Assembly (NCBI RefSeq): GCF_004769575.1
Contig: NZ_RQGA01000002.1
Location: forward strand, 28,120 to 92,119
DNA length: 64,000 nt
Direction: 5' to 3'
Origin: Leptospira perdikensis
Lineage (GTDB): Bacteria; Spirochaetota; Leptospiria; Leptospirales; Leptospiraceae
Shown here: piece by piece, positions 9,447 to 18,442 of the stretch
Position numbering within the stretch: position 1 is the first letter of the stretch
Layout of the letters: each line of letters opens with the position of its first letter
Position numbers and translations under genes: made by a program
Notes under the pieces: model-generated
Told to the model about the DNA's origin: nothing
Seen by the model: the letters and a program-made list of their open reading frames with translations, nothing else
Databases searched by the model: none

Positions 9447-9588
9447 TTCCGGGAGGAATGGGGTGTAAATCCTCAGCTGACGGCGCAACCGTGATTTCCA
9501 TACAACTATGGAATAAGTCGGATCTTCCCGTAAATGAATCGCCCGTAAACGATCATTTGCACCGAAAATTTTTTTCAGGGCCCCGGAC
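9447..9588 (+). ncRNA. Cobalamin-type riboswitch 1
   Basis: Recognised by the conserved core GGGGTGTAAATCC, then CTGACGGCGCAACCGTG and AAGTCGGAT. Supporting pairings seen in the sequence: closing stem TCCGGG (9448-9453) with CCCGGA (9582-9587); GGGAGGA (9451-9457) with TCTTCCC (9523-9529), which competes with the closing stem; ACGG/CCGT around CGCAA; hairpin TTCCAT/ATGGAA; and ATCG/CGAT in the 3' part. A near-copy lies at 30273-30420. In the 3' region CTCCT (about 9645-9649) can pair with AGGAG (9660-9664) and mask the ribosome site, suggesting translational control. The ligand class (adenosyl- or other cobalamin) cannot be read from sequence. Confidence 0.85.
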
Positions 9589-9657
9589 AAATATGTCATT
9601 GGGTCGTTGAAAATGCAAACATCACAACTAAACAAATTCTGCGCTCCTAATGACAAC

Positions 9658-9664
9658 AAAGGAG
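9658..9664 (+). promoter_or_regulatory. Shine-Dalgarno that fixes a TTG start
   Basis: AAAGGAG lies six bases before TTG 9671. This makes TTG 9671 the start rather than the ATG at 9650, which would read through the ribosome site. The Shine-Dalgarno can be sequestered by the preceding CTCCT. Confidence 0.7.
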
Positions 9665-9670
9665 ACAAAA

Positions 9671-10555
9671 TTGAAAATTCAAACAACCTTACTACTTGTC
9701 TGCAGTTCCTTTCTTATGGTCTGGAATTGTGAAACAAAATCGTCTAACGTAGATTCTACGTTATTTTTACCACTTCTGCAAACGGATCATACAATTCCGA
9801 ACACTGGATCTGGAAACCCAGAAGAAACAACCCCTGGTGCACCAAACTCGAACCCCGGTGTTTGGTTGGCAGATACTGTAAAATCAGCTCCAGGACATAC
9901 TGGTTCGGGGATTGGAAACAGTAACAACGCGGTGAATGGAGTTCGAGGTGCTGGGCTAACTGGTGGTGGAACGGATGTGTTTTCATTGGCTTATACTTTA
10001 GCAAACGATCATATCATTTTAGAATGGTCGGGTCATAAAATTACTAATGGCCCTGGAATTGATTTTATTGTTTTTGAAAATGCATTTAAGGTTTCAAACC
10101 CAAGTACATATTTTATGGATATCGTCATTGTCGAAGTCAGTAACGATACAACCAACTGGTGTGGTTTTAATCCAAATTATAGTTTTTCACCAGAAACAAC
10201 CTATTCTAAAAATCCGGCGGATTGGCCAAGGTTTGCTGGAAGGAATTCTGTGTTGTTCCATGAAACAACTAAAAATTTTGGATATGACCCTAGTTTGGTC
10301 TTTGATACGGCAAACTCTGGAGGAGATGGGTTTGACTTAGATGAACTCAGTGAGGTGTCAAATTCTGCTGGAGGGACAGGTTGTACTTCCATTTTAAGAG
10401 ATGAATTAAAAAGTGGATTCACCTATATTAGGTTATCTTCTGCCTCTTCTGTTCGTTGGAAAAATCCAGATACAAATTTGGCTTTCGTAAAAGAGGCCAT
10501 CTCCAATGGTCCCGATATCGACGGAGTGTATGCACGGTATCGAGCAATCAGGTAA
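9671..10555 (+). CDS. Riboswitch-controlled lipoprotein
   Basis: 294 residues from TTG 9671 (MKIQTTLLLVCSSFLMVWNC), a lipoprotein signal with lipobox VWNC. After a Gly/Pro/Asn-rich linker the mature part carries GSGIGNSNNAVNGVRG, LEWSGHKITNGPGIDFIVFE, a segment with ENAF and VEVSND, and a C-terminal ISNGPDIDGVYARY. I do not know a named domain with certainty; the GPG-DF-VFENAF pattern resembles secreted cell-surface proteins sometimes seen beside B12 transport genes. Control by the upstream cobalamin-type riboswitch implies expression when cobalamin is scarce. A role in capture or handling of corrinoids at the outer membrane is inference. There is no TonB receptor next to it. Confidence 0.8.
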   Translation: MKIQTTLLLVCSSFLMVWNCETKSSNVDSTLFLPLLQTDHTIPNTGSGNPEETTPGAPNSNPGVWLADTVKSAPGHTGSGIGNSNNAVNGVRGAGLTGGGTDVFSLAYTLANDHIILEWSGHKITNGPGIDFIVFENAFKVSNPSTYFMDIVIVEVSNDTTNWCGFNPNYSFSPETTYSKNPADWPRFAGRNSVLFHETTKNFGYDPSLVFDTANSGGDGFDLDELSEVSNSAGGTGCTSILRDELKSGFTYIRLSSASSVRWKNPDTNLAFVKEAISNGPDIDGVYARYRAIR

Positions 10556-10750
10556 AATTTTGTAACAATCTGTACTTCACCTAAGGTTTTTAGGGTTATC
10601 CTACTTGGGTGGGTTTGGTTTTTTACAAGTCAGAACAAAACAATTTTCTTTGGGATCCCTCTCAATTGTTTTCACTTGAAAAATAAAATAGAATGATTAG
10701 TCTGTCTGGTGGAAGTTGATCTAGACCTTTCTACTGGATTCATTTTTTTT

Positions 10751-11296
10751 ATGAAACAACAAGTTTATTTAAACATTGGGGAAGCTTATTTTACTTCAGG
10801 TATCTATGAAATTAGAACCATATTGGGGTCTTGTGTTTCTGTTTGTTTGTATCACGAAAAAACAAAACATAGTGCAATCAATCATATCCTACTACCTGGG
10901 AGTTTAGACAAAGCCGAAGATAAAAAAAGTTCACGGTATGGAATTACTTCTATGGAACTCATTATCAATGAGTTTGTGAAATTGAATATTCCTCGTACCG
11001 AATTAAAAGCAAAAATATTCGGTGGATCTCAAACCTTGAAACTCACAACGAGTCACGCAGGCCCGAATAATGTAAAATTTGTGAAAGAGTTTTTACAAAC
11101 AGAAAAAATTCCCATCATCAGTGAGGACACTGGTGGAGAGTTGTATCGGAAATTAGTTTTTCATACAGATACTTATGATGTTTTTATAACAAGAATTCCT
11201 GCGAACCTATCTACTGAAATTCTTACACAAGAAAAACATTTTGAAACTAAAGTTCGCGAGAGAATGGTTAAAAAAACTTCTGTATTTACATTTTAG
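10751..11296 (+). CDS. cheD: Chemoreceptor glutamine deamidase CheD
   Basis: 181 residues from ATG 10751 (MKQQVYLNIGEAYFTSG); the frame is open back to GTG 10709, but CheD proteins begin at this motif. Catalytic Cys28 in LGSCVSVCLY and His45 in INHILLPG are at the expected positions (Cys27/His44 in Thermotoga maritima CheD). CheD deamidates receptor glutamines and can interact with CheC or CheY. It converges on the chemotaxis operon and its last four bases overlap the end of the cheY-like gene on the other strand. Confidence 0.9.
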   Translation: MKQQVYLNIGEAYFTSGIYEIRTILGSCVSVCLYHEKTKHSAINHILLPGSLDKAEDKKSSRYGITSMELIINEFVKLNIPRTELKAKIFGGSQTLKLTTSHAGPNNVKFVKEFLQTEKIPIISEDTGGELYRKLVFHTDTYDVFITRIPANLSTEILTQEKHFETKVRERMVKKTSVFTF

Positions 11297-11661
11297 CTAG
11301 TGATTCGTTTCAGAACTTCGATCAAATCCTCATCATCAAATGGTTTTACAATCCAGGCTTTTACACCTGCGTCCTTGCCGGCTTGACGTAAGTGATCACT
11401 AGATTCTGTTGATACGATGACAATGTTCGCTCCAGTTCCTTTGGGATGGGCTAAAAAATCTCGAGACAATTCAATTCCGTTTTTACCTGGCATATTCACA
11501 TCAAAGACACATCCATCAAAGGGGCCGTTGAGTTCTAAACTTTTCATTGCTTGTTCTGCATTTTCGGCTTTGAATATTTCATAACCTTCATCTCCCAAGA
11601 CCATCTCCATAAGTTTAAGAGCCGTTGGTGCATCGTCACAAAGTAATATTTTTTTTGACAT
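11293..11661 (-). CDS. cheY: Single-domain response regulator, CheY-like
   Basis: 122 residues, one receiver domain: acidic pair Asp9-Asp10 (LLCDDAPT), phospho-acceptor Asp54 (CVFDVNMPGKNG), Ser/Thr switch IVSTE, and conserved Lys in VKPF. It is the last gene of the chemotaxis operon, 12 bp after cheB. The role is to carry phosphate from CheA to the flagellar switch; leptospires have several CheY-like proteins, so which one acts on the motor cannot be decided here. Confidence 0.88.
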   Translation of the reverse strand: MSKKILLCDDAPTALKLMEMVLGDEGYEIFKAENAEQAMKSLELNGPFDGCVFDVNMPGKNGIELSRDFLAHPKGTGANIVIVSTESSDHLRQAGKDAGVKAWIVKPFDDEDLIEVLKRITS

Positions 11662-11673
11662 ATTGAATCTCCT

Positions 11674-12702
11674 CTATTGTTCTAAAAATTGTAAAATAAC
11701 GTTCGGTATTGAAGAAAGGTTCACTTGTTTTTCAACGGCGCCAAGTTGGAATGCTTCTTTCGGCATTCCATAAACTACAGATGATTCTTCATCTTGGCCT
11801 ATGGTTCGTCCGCCTTTATCTTTGATCCCTTTTAATCCGACGGCTCCATCTCTTCCCATTCCGGTGAGTAATATTGCTAAACAATAATTTCCCATTTTTC
11901 CTTTTGCAATAGAATCAAATAAAACATCAACAGAAGGGCGATGTCCACTGACTTTCTCAAAAACTTCTAACTCCAAATAAAAACGTCCAGCCAGACGACG
12001 AACGAGTAAATGTTGGTCTCCTGGTGCTAAATAAACATGGCCTTGCTCTAAAATGTCTCCATGTCCGGCTTCCTTTACCGGAAGGCCTGTGGTTTGGTTG
12101 AGTCTTTGTGCAAATAAAGCTGTAAAGTGTTCTGGCATATGTTGAACGATGACTATGGGCGGTAGATCATTTGGGAGTTGGTGTAATATAAAATCAAGCG
12201 CTTGGGTTCCACCAGTGGATGCACCAATGGCAATTAGTTTGATGTCTGTTTGTTTCCCCTTTAATCCAGCTAACTTTGTATTAACGGTTGTTAATGATTG
12301 TTTGGGTTTTGAAGTAAGTCCTAATTTCCTGATTTTGATCTTTAGTTCTTCCAACATTCGCAAAAAATCGGCCTCACTTCCATCTGGTTTTTTTACAAAA
12401 TCCATGGCTCCTTTCTGAAGAGCTTGAATGGTTGCATTAGCACCTGATACAGTGTAGGTACTAAGCATTATCACCGGGGTTGGATAGTTTGGCATAAGCC
12501 AATCCAAAAACTCGATTCCTGTCATTCCAGGCATATCAACATCTAAACTGATTACATCTGGATTCAGTTGTGGAATCAAACGTTTTGCTTCCAATGCGTT
12601 TGATGCAGTTCCAACAACTTGAATTGTTTTGTCACTGGAAAACATTTCCGAAAGGACATTCCTTACCACTGTTTGATCATCCACAATCAATAACTTAATC
12701 AT
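11674..12702 (-). CDS. cheB: Chemotaxis methylesterase/glutamine deamidase CheB
   Basis: 342 residues. N-terminal receiver (Asp8-Asp9, phospho-Asp54 in ISLDVDMPGMTG, Lys in VKKPDGS), then a linker and a C-terminal methylesterase domain with the Ser-His-Asp triad in GASTGG, VQHMPEHF and LTGMGRDG. It removes methyl groups from receptor glutamates when phosphorylated by CheA. Start ATG 12702 overlaps the cheA stop by one base (TAATG), so the two are translationally coupled. No cheR gene is in the window. Confidence 0.93.
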   Translation of the reverse strand: MIKLLIVDDQTVVRNVLSEMFSSDKTIQVVGTASNALEAKRLIPQLNPDVISLDVDMPGMTGIEFLDWLMPNYPTPVIMLSTYTVSGANATIQALQKGAMDFVKKPDGSEADFLRMLEELKIKIRKLGLTSKPKQSLTTVNTKLAGLKGKQTDIKLIAIGASTGGTQALDFILHQLPNDLPPIVIVQHMPEHFTALFAQRLNQTTGLPVKEAGHGDILEQGHVYLAPGDQHLLVRRLAGRFYLELEVFEKVSGHRPSVDVLFDSIAKGKMGNYCLAILLTGMGRDGAVGLKGIKDKGGRTIGQDEESSVVYGMPKEAFQLGAVEKQVNLSSIPNVILQFLEQ

Positions 12703-14567
12703 TAGTTGGTTCTTTGCATTTTTTGAAAAATGGATTTAACATCTAAAATCAAACTGACATTACCACTTCCAAGGATCGTAAAACCATTCACTCCATTGGC
12801 TTCTTCCAAAATTCCTTGTAAAGGTTTGATAACTACATTTTGATTCCCAATAATTTCATCTACACGGATTCCCATTAAGTTTTTTTCATATTCAAGTACA
12901 ATCATAAGCGGATCCAAATTATCATAAACAATCTCTTCTCTATGATTTAGAATCTGATTGATGTCAAAGATAGGTATGAAAGCACCACGGACATCGATGA
13001 CTTTTTGATTGTCCTCTAATGGAATTTCTTCTTTGTTATTGAGACTAACGAACTCTCTCAGTTCAATTGTTTGAATTGTAAAAAACTTTTTGCCAATCCG
13101 AACTACGGTCCCTTCCATAATACCGAGCGAAAGAGGAATTCTTAAAATGAAACTTGTACCTTTACCTATACGACTATGTATTTCAATTTTTCCACCCATT
13201 CTTTCGATGTTTTGTCGTACGATATCCATTCCGACTCCGCGTCCAGAAATATCAGTCACTGCATCCGCTGTTGATAATCCAGGTACGAAAATTAAATTAT
13301 AAACTTCTTGGTCGGATAAGTTTTCTGTATCACCACTTAGAATTCCTCGTTCTAGAGATTTTTGTATAATTTTCTCTCTGTTAAGTCCTCGGCCATCATC
13401 ACGAATCATTACCCAAACTTCATTTACTGATTGCCTTGCACTTAACTGGATAGTCCCCACTTCCGGTTTTCCAACGAGGGTCCGATCTCCCGAATTTTCG
13501 ATTCCATGATCAATGGAATTTCGTAAAATATGAATGATTGGGTCTGCAATGAGATCAACAATGGATTTATCAATTTCTGTTTCTTCTCCGCTAATGTATA
13601 GAGCCACTTTTTTGTTGGCTTTTTTTTGCAGATCTCTTACCAAACGAGACATTTTTTGAAAAACTCCACTGATCGGTATCATCCGTGTTGATAGAGCCAC
13701 TTCTTGTAAATCTAATACAATTTTACGTAGTCTATTGAGTGAAGAATTGAAATCTTCGTTTCGCAAAGATTTAAGAAGGGGATGTTGAGTTACATTTGAT
13801 TCTGCAATGACAAGTTCACCTACTAAATCCATTAGGGCATCTAACTTCTCATTTGCGACTTTGATCTCTTTGCGATGGACAGCCGAGGAAGGTCCTGTGA
13901 CTTCTTTATCAACCAGAGTTTTAGTAGATGAGAATGATTCTTGAATTGGTTTTCCCGAATCAATCTGTGATTTGGAAATTTCTACAGTTTTAACCTCTTC
14001 TATACTGGATGTAGGTGTCGACTCACCAAAAATTTCATAGGCAGGTTTTTTTGTGGTCGTGGTTACTGTTACTGTTGTATTTTCTTCACCAAAGATTTCG
14101 AAACTTTTTTTCTTCTTTGGGGCCGGTTCGGTTTCCGCATCGATAACTTTTGTTTCTGAATTTAAACGTTTGATTTCTCTTTTTAAAACTTCAATAATTG
14201 CTTCTGATTCTTCATCTAACTCCGGATTTGTTTTGGTTTCGTCAACTATCTCCAATAATCTCCGGAGTTGGTCGCAAGTATTGATTAACACTTGGCATAT
14301 ATCTTCGTTAGGAAGTATTTTTTCCTTACGGAGGATATCCATTAAGGTTTCCGCTTCGTGCGAAACTTTTACAAGGCTCTCCAGTTTTAATAAACCTGCC
14401 GAACCTTTGAGTGTATGTACGGCACGAAATAGGTTGTTGATTAACTCTTCATCATATTCGCCTGTTTGGTCATTGATTTCCTCGATAGAAAGAATGGCTG
14501 ATTCGCAAACCTCTATCAGTTCAAATCCTTCAGGGATAAAATCGAGTAAGAGCTGTTCTCTTCCCAT
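12702..14567 (-). CDS. cheA: Chemotaxis histidine kinase CheA
   Basis: 621 residues. HPt domain with phosphorylated His51 (FRAVHTLKGSAGL), a variable linker (about 140-230) holding a duplicated KSFEIFGE/PAYEIFGE motif, H-box-less dimerisation region, HATPase domain (N-box HILRNSIDHGIE, DDGRGLN, GRGVGMDIV), and a C-terminal CheW-like regulatory domain. A typical P2 CheY-binding domain is not evident; the EIFGE repeats may be a short linear docking site. It is cotranscribed with cheW, mcp, cheB and cheY. Confidence 0.93.
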   Translation of the reverse strand: MGREQLLLDFIPEGFELIEVCESAILSIEEINDQTGEYDEELINNLFRAVHTLKGSAGLLKLESLVKVSHEAETLMDILRKEKILPNEDICQVLINTCDQLRRLLEIVDETKTNPELDEESEAIIEVLKREIKRLNSETKVIDAETEPAPKKKKSFEIFGEENTTVTVTTTTKKPAYEIFGESTPTSSIEEVKTVEISKSQIDSGKPIQESFSSTKTLVDKEVTGPSSAVHRKEIKVANEKLDALMDLVGELVIAESNVTQHPLLKSLRNEDFNSSLNRLRKIVLDLQEVALSTRMIPISGVFQKMSRLVRDLQKKANKKVALYISGEETEIDKSIVDLIADPIIHILRNSIDHGIENSGDRTLVGKPEVGTIQLSARQSVNEVWVMIRDDGRGLNREKIIQKSLERGILSGDTENLSDQEVYNLIFVPGLSTADAVTDISGRGVGMDIVRQNIERMGGKIEIHSRIGKGTSFILRIPLSLGIMEGTVVRIGKKFFTIQTIELREFVSLNNKEEIPLEDNQKVIDVRGAFIPIFDINQILNHREEIVYDNLDPLMIVLEYEKNLMGIRVDEIIGNQNVVIKPLQGILEEANGVNGFTILGSGNVSLILDVKSIFQKMQRTN

Positions 14568-14575
14568 ATCTTAAC

Positions 14576-16096
14576 TCAAAATTTTTCAGTGAGGGAGTTA
14601 TGTTCAAGTGCCGAGCCAAAAGCATTCGGTGACTTGTTGTTTTTCCCAAATTCAGCCGCAATATTTTTAAGATCACCTGGTTTGTTCGTTATATTTTTTT
14701 GCTGTTTTGACAAAATTAACTTTTGTTTATCTACTTTAACAAGTGTTCCCATAATTTCCAATAGGTGGCCTGACTGTTCTTTCAGTTCATTCGATGTTGC
14801 TGCTAGTTCTTCAGAAGATGATGCTGCGATTTGAGTGGTTTGATCCATTTGAGTCATCGCTAAAGATATTTGGTTGATCCCAGAGGATTGTTCACTCGAT
14901 GCATCAGCAATGGAAGAAACAAGTTCAGCTGTTTTTCTAATACTCGGAACAATTTCTTCAATTACTTTCCCTGCTTCCTCTGCTAAGGAAACACTATTGA
15001 AAGATAGTTGATTGATTTCTTGAGCGGCAACCTGGCTTCTTTCTGCTAGTTTCCTGACTTCATCAGCTACGACAGCAAACCCTTTTCCATGTTTACCGGC
15101 ACGTGCCGCTTCAATTGCAGCATTTAATGCAAGTAAGTTGGTTTGGTAAGCAATTTCTTCAATGATTTTAATTTTAGAAGAAATGTTTTTCATTGCATCT
15201 AAAGTTTTAAAAACTGCTTCTCTACCTCGGGTTGTTTCTTTTGCAGATGTAGAAGCAATTTGGTTGGTTTCACTTGCTGCTTGCGAGTTTTGGGTTACCG
15301 ATGAAGACATTTCTTCAATGGAAGCTGTCGATTCTTCTATGGAAGCAGCTTGTTCGCTGGCACCTTGACTTAAGGAGTAAGCTGTGGAAGAAACTTGTTC
15401 CGCTGCTGTGGATACCGTTGCCGCTATTTCTACCGCAGAGTTTAATGCTTTTGTAATGCTTACTATAATCCAAGCGGCAATCAGAACGGAAACAAACGCA
15501 GATATGCCAAAGAGTGCAGCCATAAAAACAAAAATTCCTGCATACAGTTCGTCTGTGAGTTTGTTGGCTTCATTCATATCATCAGCAGCCATTTTTGCAA
15601 TTTCATTCGATACGGCATCAAATCGGTTCGCAGCAGGACGTCCTTTTTTGGTGGATATGGCTTGTGCTTCTTGGGTAAGGTTTTTTAACGCGATCACTTT
15701 TACTTCTTCAAAAGCAAGCGCATAATCATTGAATGTACTTCTCAGTTCCTTTAACTTTTCTTTGTCTTTTTCGTTTCCTAGTTTTTCTAACTTATCAATA
15801 TATTCAAATAACTCGGCGGTATACTTGATCCGGTTTGTGAGTCTTGTGTTCATTGAATCCATTGTTTGTTCAAGAATCAAATCCTTCTCGTTTCGGATTA
15901 ACCACATAAATTTTGTTCTAAGTTTTTCTGCAAACTGCACTTTCGGAGAGTAAATCAAAACTAGGTCCGTTACTTTGTTATTGAAAATATTGACACTGTA
16001 AATTCCAGAACCTGTACCAATGCCTATAAATAGTATTAGCAAACTGAATCCGAGGATCAATTTTCCTTTTACTGTCATGGATTTTAAATTTAACAT
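14576..16096 (-). CDS. Methyl-accepting chemotaxis protein
   Basis: 506 residues. Transmembrane helix 1 (about 11-32), a periplasmic four-helix-bundle-like sensor (about 33-185), transmembrane helix 2 (about 187-215), then a long coiled signalling domain with the hairpin tip [24 protein letters not shown] is short or atypical. Shine-Dalgarno AAGAGGAAA precedes ATG 16096. It is placed between cheW and cheA. The ligand is unknown. Confidence 0.92.
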   Translation of the reverse strand: MLNLKSMTVKGKLILGFSLLILFIGIGTGSGIYSVNIFNNKVTDLVLIYSPKVQFAEKLRTKFMWLIRNEKDLILEQTMDSMNTRLTNRIKYTAELFEYIDKLEKLGNEKDKEKLKELRSTFNDYALAFEEVKVIALKNLTQEAQAISTKKGRPAANRFDAVSNEIAKMAADDMNEANKLTDELYAGIFVFMAALFGISAFVSVLIAAWIIVSITKALNSAVEIAATVSTAAEQVSSTAYSLSQGASEQAASIEESTASIEEMSSSVTQNSQAASETNQIASTSAKETTRGREAVFKTLDAMKNISSKIKIIEEIAYQTNLLALNAAIEAARAGKHGKGFAVVADEVRKLAERSQVAAQEINQLSFNSVSLAEEAGKVIEEIVPSIRKTAELVSSIADASSEQSSGINQISLAMTQMDQTTQIAASSSEELAATSNELKEQSGHLLEIMGTLVKVDKQKLILSKQQKNITNKPGDLKNIAAEFGKNNKSPNAFGSALEHNSLTEKF

Positions 16097-16111
16097 ATTC
16101 TATTTCCTCTT

Positions 16112-16636
16112 TTAAGATTGATTGCTGATTGCTGCGTCTAATGCTAGTTTGTCTTCGTCTTTGAGAAGTTTTTCGATATTGAGTAAAACTTTTACATCGT
16201 CGCTGACTTTTGCTATAGATTTGATAAATTGATTCCCTTGGTGTTCTCCAAATTTGGGTGCCTCTTCCATGTTGTTCGGGGCAATTTTGATTACCTCTCT
16301 CACTGTATCTACAATCAGTCCAATGAGTTGTTGGTTTACACTTAAGATAATCACACAAGTTTTGTCATTGTAACCAATGGATTGCATTCGGAATCGATCT
16401 CGCACATCAATGAGAGCAATGACTTTTCCTCGGAGATTGATCACTCCCTTGATAAAGCTGGGCATATCTGGGATTTCCGTAATGTTTTGCATACCTACAA
16501 TTTCGGTGATGAATTTGATTTCGATTCCGTAACTTCGGTCTGCAAGTGAAAAGATTAGGTAACGACCATCAAGTGTATCCTCTTCATCGTAATCATCGTT
16601 TTCATCAGATAGAGGTTCCATATCCAAGTTGTTCAT
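16112..16636 (-). CDS. cheW: CheW chemotaxis coupling protein
   Basis: 175 residues from ATG 16636 (MNNLDMEPLSDEND), chosen because GAAGGTG precedes it; an upstream ATG at 16684 is less likely. After an acidic N-terminal tail the CheW fold is clear: RYLIFSLADRSYGIEIKFI, PDMPSFIKGVINLRGKVIA, IDVRDRF, LIGLIVDTVREV. It links receptors to CheA. It sits 15 bp upstream of the mcp gene. Confidence 0.92.
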   Translation of the reverse strand: MNNLDMEPLSDENDDYDEEDTLDGRYLIFSLADRSYGIEIKFITEIVGMQNITEIPDMPSFIKGVINLRGKVIALIDVRDRFRMQSIGYNDKTCVIILSVNQQLIGLIVDTVREVIKIAPNNMEEAPKFGEHQGNQFIKSIAKVSDDVKVLLNIEKLLKDEDKLALDAAISNQS

Positions 16637-16718
16637 TTTGTCACCTTCTTGTGAGCGAAAAATAGTCTTTTGAAAGAAATGCAATTAAAATTAAAAAACA
16701 TACAAATTTATGTTTCTA

Positions 16719-17969
16719 TTATGGAATGATATCAAATTCCAAAGTTACTGAAACTTCAGAAGATTTGTTGTTATAAATATTTGAATCCAATACATTGAAG
16801 TAAATTTTCGCATTCATATCTTCTAATATTTTTTTTACGATAGGTAACCCCAGTCCCAATCCGAATTCTTCCTTGGAATAACGTTCGTCTACGTATTTAT
16901 TCACTCGGTAGAAAGGTTGGAATAAAATAATCTCTTCTGACATTTTGAAATCAAACTGGTGGATGGAAGGATCCATTGGTGCATTCAAAATTTTAAGTGA
17001 AAATTTATCTCCGGCTCTCATAAACAAAATGTAGATACTGGAATTCTCTGGTGCATATTTCATTGCGTTGATCAGAAGTTCTCGAATGGCTGTTCGTAAA
17101 AGTTTGAAGTTACAGTTGAATTGATTTTCTTGCCCGTTTTGTAAATTGGAAAGATGAAAACGTTGGTTTTTGATAGTGCTCATATCGGATAGATAGTTCA
17201 CTTCTTCTTGTACCATATTGTGCAGGTCTTTTAACATCGTAGTTTCTGTAATGACTGCACTACCTTCAAAGACTACCTGGGCTTCTGCTAAAGTTTGGAC
17301 TAATTTTTTTGTGCTACGAAAGTTATCTTCTATCAATTCGAAAATTGTGGAAGGAACGAAATAACGTTCCCCTTCTTTTTTTGCCTTTCTGAGAAGAGAA
17401 CCAACCGTTGTGACAAGCGCCCCTAAACCAGATCCTTGCATCAGCGAGGTATTGAGGTTAGGTAGAGCTTTTTCCATCCAATCTTTATGGCTTCCTTTGC
17501 CTTCAATCTCATGGCGCCAATTGAAGATTTTGATGATTTCTTTATGAAGGTTCTCTTCATACTGGACTACCGCTTTCTCAACTTGTGAGAGATCGACTAA
17601 GGTTTCTGTTTCTTCCACGATTTCCAAGACGGAGATGAGTAAATATTTTTGAGGTTGGGTGCCAAAAACAAAAGGAGCCACTTTGATAAAAAGTTGGAAT
17701 TCAGGAAAGGTGTATCGAGAGGAAAAAGGTACACCCGTATCGGCCACTCTAGAGATGGTTTCTCTCAGGTTTACATACGTTGGCGGTAAGAATTCCTCGA
17801 TAGATTTTCCAACTGTGTTTGATCCAACTTGCCAAGGATTTGTTTCTGAAGCAAAGGCTTCTACAATTTGGCCACTTTCGGAAAGAAGGATGTACGTTCC
17901 TGATGGTAGAGAAGGGAATACTGCACTCGCAAAAGATTTGATTGTACTTTCCGTAGACATTCCGGCCAT
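16719..17969 (-). CDS. PAS/HATPase sensor protein heading the chemotaxis operon
   Basis: 416 residues. The N-terminus (about 15-120) resembles a PAS sensor; 130-280 is helical; 290-416 is a GHKL ATPase fold with N-box RELLINAMKYAP and G2 box FGLGLGLPIVKKIL. The usual DxGxG is replaced by ILNAPMD, and no canonical HisKA H-box is seen, so it may be a degenerate kinase, a phosphatase, or a scaffold. It precedes cheW by 82 bp, in the same orientation, and may feed an internal signal into the chemotaxis pathway. Confidence 0.75.
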   Translation of the reverse strand: MAGMSTESTIKSFASAVFPSLPSGTYILLSESGQIVEAFASETNPWQVGSNTVGKSIEEFLPPTYVNLRETISRVADTGVPFSSRYTFPEFQLFIKVAPFVFGTQPQKYLLISVLEIVEETETLVDLSQVEKAVVQYEENLHKEIIKIFNWRHEIEGKGSHKDWMEKALPNLNTSLMQGSGLGALVTTVGSLLRKAKKEGERYFVPSTIFELIEDNFRSTKKLVQTLAEAQVVFEGSAVITETTMLKDLHNMVQEEVNYLSDMSTIKNQRFHLSNLQNGQENQFNCNFKLLRTAIRELLINAMKYAPENSSIYILFMRAGDKFSLKILNAPMDPSIHQFDFKMSEEIILFQPFYRVNKYVDERYSKEEFGLGLGLPIVKKILEDMNAKIYFNVLDSNIYNNKSSEVSVTLEFDIIP

Positions 17970-18442
17970 TTCACCTGCTGTTTCAGAATTTGAATACGTT
18001 CTGAACGGACTCTAGTTATAACACATTAATTCATTAATACAAGAGAGTATGTGAAAAAATGTTCATAAATCCTCGGGAAAGATTCTCCGTTCAGAAGTCA
18101 GCCGAAACCCGGAGAAATCCGAGGAAAAGAAACCTCCCTTTCTGCTATAGTAGGGAATATTCGTTTTTGATCGTTAGATGATCCGAAAATTCTAAAAATT
18201 TACTGAAAGGATCCTTTCCTCTCTTTTTATTTCGATTTTCTATTATGTCGCTTAAGGAAAGCAGTTGGAAGGCTGTATGATTCAAACAAAACAATCCAAT
18301 TTCCAGGTTCCGAGTATTGGGTTTTTTACAAGTTCGTTTAAAATACAAATTTTAAGAAGAATATACGTATAAACGAATATTCTGAAATTAAATAGTGATT
18401 GTTCCTGTGGTCCGTGGTGGATTTTGCTAAACTTGGATGCGG
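17970..18442. other. Intergenic/leader region before the chemotaxis operon
   Basis: No gene is supported. It contains a nested inverted repeat at 18070-18125, a perfect 14-bp palindrome GAAAGGATCCTTTC near 18205-18218, and a distant inverted pair GAATATTCGTTT (about 18155) and AAACGAATATTC (about 18372). It separates two minus-strand genes, so it should hold the terminator of the DUF1566 gene and the promoter of the chemotaxis operon. Confidence 0.5.
18070..18125 (-). promoter_or_regulatory. Nested stem structure in chemotaxis leader
   Basis: Two stacked stems: TCCTCGG (18070-18076) with CCGAGGA (18119-18125), and TTCTCCG (18083-18089) with CGGAGAA (18110-18116). It is GC-rich against an AT-rich background and lies about 100 bp before the first chemotaxis gene. 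It may be a structured 5' leader or the terminator of the gene ending at 18443. Confidence 0.45.

Noticed and set aside
14053..14574. A 173-codon plus-strand frame
   Set aside because: It is antisense to the HPt and linker region of cheA, which is clearly coding.
18205..18218. Perfect palindrome GAAAGGATCCTTTC
   Set aside because: Noted, but with no loop and no clear promoter context it may be chance; not reported as a separate regulatory site.
18145..18348. A 67-codon minus-strand frame upstream of chemotaxis genes
   Set aside because: No ribosome site or recognisable features, and it lies in an AT-rich leader region.
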